The notes under the pieces were generated by a model, which was not told the origin of the DNA, did not search any database, and saw only the letters and a program-made list of their open reading frames with translations. Shown piece after piece: positions 13,753-15,610 of a stretch of 15,610 nt of DNA. Source of the stretch: CAZESH01 sp964514665 (GTDB lineage: Bacteria; Bacillota; Bacilli; Paenibacillales; KCTC-25726); the NCBI GenBank assembly GCA_964514665.1, contig CAZESH010000074.1, forward strand, positions 1 to 15,610. The letters run 5' to 3'. The first letter of the stretch is position 1. Each line of letters starts with the position of its first letter. The position numbers and the translations under genes are program-made.

Positions 13753-14141
13753 TAATCCGGAATCACCTCATTTCCCGTATTTCCGCCGTAAAAATGGGTA
13801 TGCGGCGTAGCGCCGTTTACCGTTGTCACGCCCTCAAAATGATGAATGTGGCCGCCCCCGGGTACTAGAATCGCCGGTCCGGTTACACCGTCGATCACAT
13901 GAGAATGCCCGTCGTCAAATGATGTGGCCGAGTAATAGCGGTGTGTATGCTGCACCCCGCTTGGTGCAGGGTCGGTCAATCCCGCATAAACATGCTGATG
14001 TCCCACATCAAATGAAGTTACGCCTTTAAACTCATGGGCATGTACCGGTCTGCCTGCCCAAGAAGTGATGTAGAGCTTATGCGAATGCTTGCCATCCGCT
14101 TCCTTGGAATGAATAACAACTCCTTTAACAGGAATTTTCAT
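13752..14141 (-). CDS. ymaF: YmaF-family histidine-repeat protein
   Basis: This 129-residue soluble protein is built from repeats around HxH motifs at residues 19-21, 34-36, 48-50, 65-67, 79-81, 98-100 and 114-116. They are spaced 14-19 residues apart and often followed by a GxT/TS turn (HEFKGVTSFDVGHQH, HRYYSATSFDDGHSH). This pattern is typical of the YmaF family of Bacillales, whose function is not established. Seven HxH pairs suggest metal binding (inference). There is no signal peptide or membrane helix. The ATG follows GGAGAGG by 9 bases, and the gene ends on the terminator shared with the nuclease gene. A CATAAAATG box upstream on this strand hints at late sporulation expression, but its -35 is poor. 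Confidence 0.72.
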   Translation of the reverse strand: MKIPVKGVVIHSKEADGKHSHKLYITSWAGRPVHAHEFKGVTSFDVGHQHVYAGLTDPAPSGVQHTHRYYSATSFDDGHSHVIDGVTGPAILVPGGGHIHHFEGVTTVNGATPHTHFYGGNTGNEVIPD

Positions 14142-14258
14142 GGATCCATACCCTCTCCTTTAACATTTTGTTCATTCATTTTATGAAAGAACTTCTCTTG
14201 GCTTTTGGACAGATATGGAAATATCGAACTTCATCAGAGCCTTTTTTTTATGTACCGA

Positions 14259-14277
14259 AACCTGCAAGAAGCAGGTT
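14259..14277. repeat. small perfect hairpin in the 14142-14410 intergenic region
   Basis: AACCTGC and GCAGGTT pair over 7 bp with loop AAGAA. The surrounding 14142-14380 stretch is AT-rich and carries T-runs near 14242, 14291 and 14334, but no gene I can support. The hairpin is not directly followed by a T-run on either strand, so a terminator role is doubtful. Confidence 0.35.
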
Positions 14278-14351
14278 ATATCTGGAAAACTTTTTTTTGT
14301 GATTGGACGGATTTTAAATTATGTTCTAGACCATTTTTTTGTACGACCCAA

Positions 14352-14378
14352 ACATAAAATTCTTGATTTCATAAAATA
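14352..14378 (+). promoter_or_regulatory. sigma-K-like late sporulation promoter
   Basis: AC at 14352-14353, 16 bases, then CATAAAATA at 14370-14378 match the recalled B. subtilis sigma-K pattern (AC, 16 bases, CATAnnnTA) at every defined base. The expected start is near 14383-14386, ahead of a GGGGAGG ribosome site at 14395-14401. In AT-rich DNA such a match can arise by chance. Confidence 0.45.
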
Positions 14379-14410
14379 AAATGAACTTAGAACAGGGGAG
14401 GCAATCTGAA

Positions 14411-14602
14411 ATTGAGTATGCAGGAGGTTCATGCGGGGCTGGTTATGTATCATCTGTAAACGCCAATAGAGCAAAGGCTCAAATCAAGAAAAATATAAAA
14501 GAAGCAAAAACTTCTGCATTCTTCAATCCGTTTTTTCTACCCTTTGCTTCTTTGGCATTTTTATTTGCTTTGCCGTTTTTCTTTTTTCCATTTTTTATTT
14601 AG
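14411..14602 (+). CDS. possible small sporulation peptide with F-rich hydrophobic tail (start uncertain)
   Basis: The frame is open from an ATG at 14381 to the TAG at 14602. That ATG lies at the predicted transcription start and has no ribosome site. GGGGAGG at 14395-14401 would serve a start near 14411, where the frame has ATT. That gives about 63 residues beginning IEYAGGSCGAGYVSSVNANR. A basic stretch (KAQIKKNIKEAK) follows, then a phenylalanine-rich hydrophobic end with FNPFFLPFASLAFLFALP and a final FFFFPFFI. A competing frame starts with TTG at 14412 and ends at 14459 after 15 codons. With a sigma-K-like promoter upstream this could encode a spore coat or membrane peptide. Family not recognised; low complexity makes it uncertain. 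Confidence 0.35.
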   Translation: MEYAGGSCGAGYVSSVNANRAKAQIKKNIKEAKTSAFFNPFFLPFASLAFLFALPFFFFPFFI

Positions 14603-14662
14603 AAAGCTTTTCCTTACCGACATATTAACATGGGTTTTTGCACAGATTCTTGAATTGAGATT

Positions 14663-14697
14663 TCCCCGCCGGATTCGACTGACGGGGATTTTCTATT
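14663..14697 (+). terminator. weak terminator after the possible sporulation peptide
   Basis: TCCCCG (14663-14668) pairs with CGGGGA (14683-14688) around a 14-base loop, followed by TTTTCTATT. It lies 60 bases after the stop of the possible peptide gene on the same strand and would also lie beyond the convergent cwlJ gene. Confidence 0.45.
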
Positions 14698-14755
14698 ATG
14701 CTTTCCAAAATCTCTCAGCTTGTGTAAAGGTCCACTGGAATGCGGCGATCGTCAA

Positions 14756-15184
14756 TCAATAAATATTATATACATTCGTGCAGGTTTCAGCGGTTGGTTC
14801 GTAGAAACAGTGCTTTTTGTAGCGCCCCACCAGCGGTTGATTATACCAGCGCGCCGGACATTCTCCTGGCGGCCTGAAGTACCATAGGCTGAATTTCCCC
14901 GGCCAATATCTTTCCCCATTGACGGATCTTTGCGCCAGGCGTTTCTCCTTTTCCCGCGCTTTTTGATAGAAATATCCATGCAGCGTGGCCTCAAAGGCGT
15001 GAGGTTGATACACCATTTGCGGAATCGTGCGAAGCCCCTTGAAATCCGAGCAATCTGCCCGTATCCGGTTGATTCCGACATTGCCTACAAGCAGCATGCC
15101 TCGCTCGCCTTCCCCTTCCGCTTCTGCCCGCAGCAATCTTGCCAGCATATTGATATCCTTCGCTCTTGCTTTTACGACAGCCAT
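14756..15184 (-). CDS. cwlJ: CwlJ spore cortex-lytic enzyme
   Basis: This 142-residue SleB/CwlJ-type hydrolase (Hydrolase_2 fold) degrades the spore cortex peptidoglycan during germination and is activated by Ca-dipicolinate in Bacillus. Length equals B. subtilis CwlJ, and long stretches agree with it from memory: LLRAEAEGEGERGMLLVGNV, DFKGLRTIPQMVYQPHAFEA, KFSLWYFRPPGECPA and HCFYEPTAETCTNVYN. E21 in RAEAEGEG is the expected catalytic glutamate. There is no signal peptide, as is normal for CwlJ. The ATG follows GGAGAGGTGAATGT. In Bacillus the protein needs GerQ to be held in the coat, and no gerQ is visible here. It marks the organism as an endospore former. Confidence 0.95.
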   Translation of the reverse strand: MAVVKARAKDINMLARLLRAEAEGEGERGMLLVGNVGINRIRADCSDFKGLRTIPQMVYQPHAFEATLHGYFYQKAREKEKRLAQRSVNGERYWPGKFSLWYFRPPGECPARWYNQPLVGRYKKHCFYEPTAETCTNVYNIY

Positions 15185-15281
15185 ACATTCACCTCTCCAT
15201 TTGTTCCGATCTATTCATAACATATTAGGATAGGAGCGGATACGTGACTGTGATAAGCACGCAGTTGAAGCTGCGAACATT

Positions 15282-15610
15282 CTATACAAATCTGCCTTCC
15301 TGATAATCGATATAAGCCTGCTTGATCTCCCCTTCTGTGTTCATCACAAAAGGACCGTATTGCACGACCGGCTCCCCGACCGGTTCACCGCTATACAGCA
15401 GCACGCGCAAAGGTTTGGATGCTTGCACCGTGACCGAGCTTTCTTCCCCCGGTACACCCTCTCCAAGCCACAGCACCTGGTTTTTCATCCCTCTCTCCTG
15501 ATTGGAGCCGAATGTGCCGCTGCCTTCAAGCACATAGAAAAATCCGCTGTAGCTCCCCGGAAGATCCTGGACAACCGTCGCACCGGGTTCCAGCAGCATC
15601 TCCACCATAG
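15282..15610 (-). CDS. pirin-family protein, C-terminal part (5' end beyond window)
   Basis: The visible 109 codons hold the C-terminal cupin of a pirin. A jelly-roll stretch (VEMLLEPGATVVQDLPGSYS, FFYVLEGSGTFG) is followed by the family hallmark tail with LLYSGEPVGEPVVQYGPF and VMNTEGEIKQAYIDYQ, ending GRF. Pirins are iron-binding bicupins of about 230-290 residues with quercetinase-like or redox-regulatory roles. The metal ligands lie in the N-terminal cupin, outside the window. The ATG at 15608 is internal, since the frame is open to the edge. The gene lies about 100 bases upstream of cwlJ on the same strand; the gap (15185-15281) shows only the cwlJ ribosome site. Confidence 0.88.
   Translation of the reverse strand, partial: MVEMLLEPGATVVQDLPGSYSGFFYVLEGSGTFGSNQERGMKNQVLWLGEGVPGEESSVTVQASKPLRVLLYSGEPVGEPVVQYGPFVMNTEGEIKQAYIDYQEGRFV

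Noticed and set aside
14242..14340. Three T-runs as tandem terminators
   Set aside because: None is directly preceded by a stable stem; they look like ordinary AT-rich intergenic tracts.

Overview
The window looks like chromosomal DNA from an endospore-forming Firmicute of the Paenibacillaceae type (Paenibacillus, Cohnella or a relative; inferred). The support is a near-textbook cwlJ spore-germination hydrolase gene, a YmaF-type protein, Gram-positive Shine-Dalgarno sequences before almost every gene, several lipoproteins, and a sugar-metabolism cluster of Gfo/Idh/MocA dehydrogenases plus an AraC regulator. No rRNA, tRNA, CRISPR array or intact transposase gene was seen.

Layout. Positions 1-3700 (minus strand) hold a heterodimeric ABC multidrug exporter of the BmrC/BmrD (YheI/YheH) type. 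It is preceded by a strong sigma-A promoter, a 29-codon leader peptide and an intrinsic terminator just before bmrC, which is the architecture of a translation-dependent attenuator. bmrD runs off the left edge. Positions 3725-4451 hold three small conserved-looking proteins. Positions 4456-4715 are gene-free and bounded by a 25-bp imperfect inverted repeat (22/25 identical), possibly a degenerate mobile element. Positions 4727-8350 are a minus-strand run: a lipoprotein, a small membrane protein, a YflG-type methionine aminopeptidase, a coiled-coil lipoprotein and an APH-fold kinase.

Positions 8360-9116 are mostly non-coding. They contain a very strong orphan hairpin, a set of nested and mutually exclusive helices (candidate regulatory RNA), a 51-residue TTG-start membrane peptide with its own terminator, and two palindromes. 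Positions 9117-12264 (plus strand) are two Gfo/Idh/MocA oxidoreductases and an AraC regulator. They face the remains of a sugar ABC transporter operon: the N-terminal third of a solute-binding lipoprotein with a frameshifted signal peptide, and the C-terminal tail of a permease. This looks like a carbohydrate-utilisation locus that kept its enzymes and sensor but lost its importer.

Positions 13032-15610 hold a secreted thermonuclease-like lipoprotein, the YmaF-type protein, a possible sporulation peptide with a good sigma-K-like promoter, cwlJ, and the C-terminal part of a pirin that runs off the right edge.

The most interesting items are the drug-exporter leader, the candidate RNA before the small membrane peptide, the decayed sugar transporter, the inverted-repeat element and the possible sigma-K peptide gene. 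No wholly new multi-gene system could be established from sequence alone.
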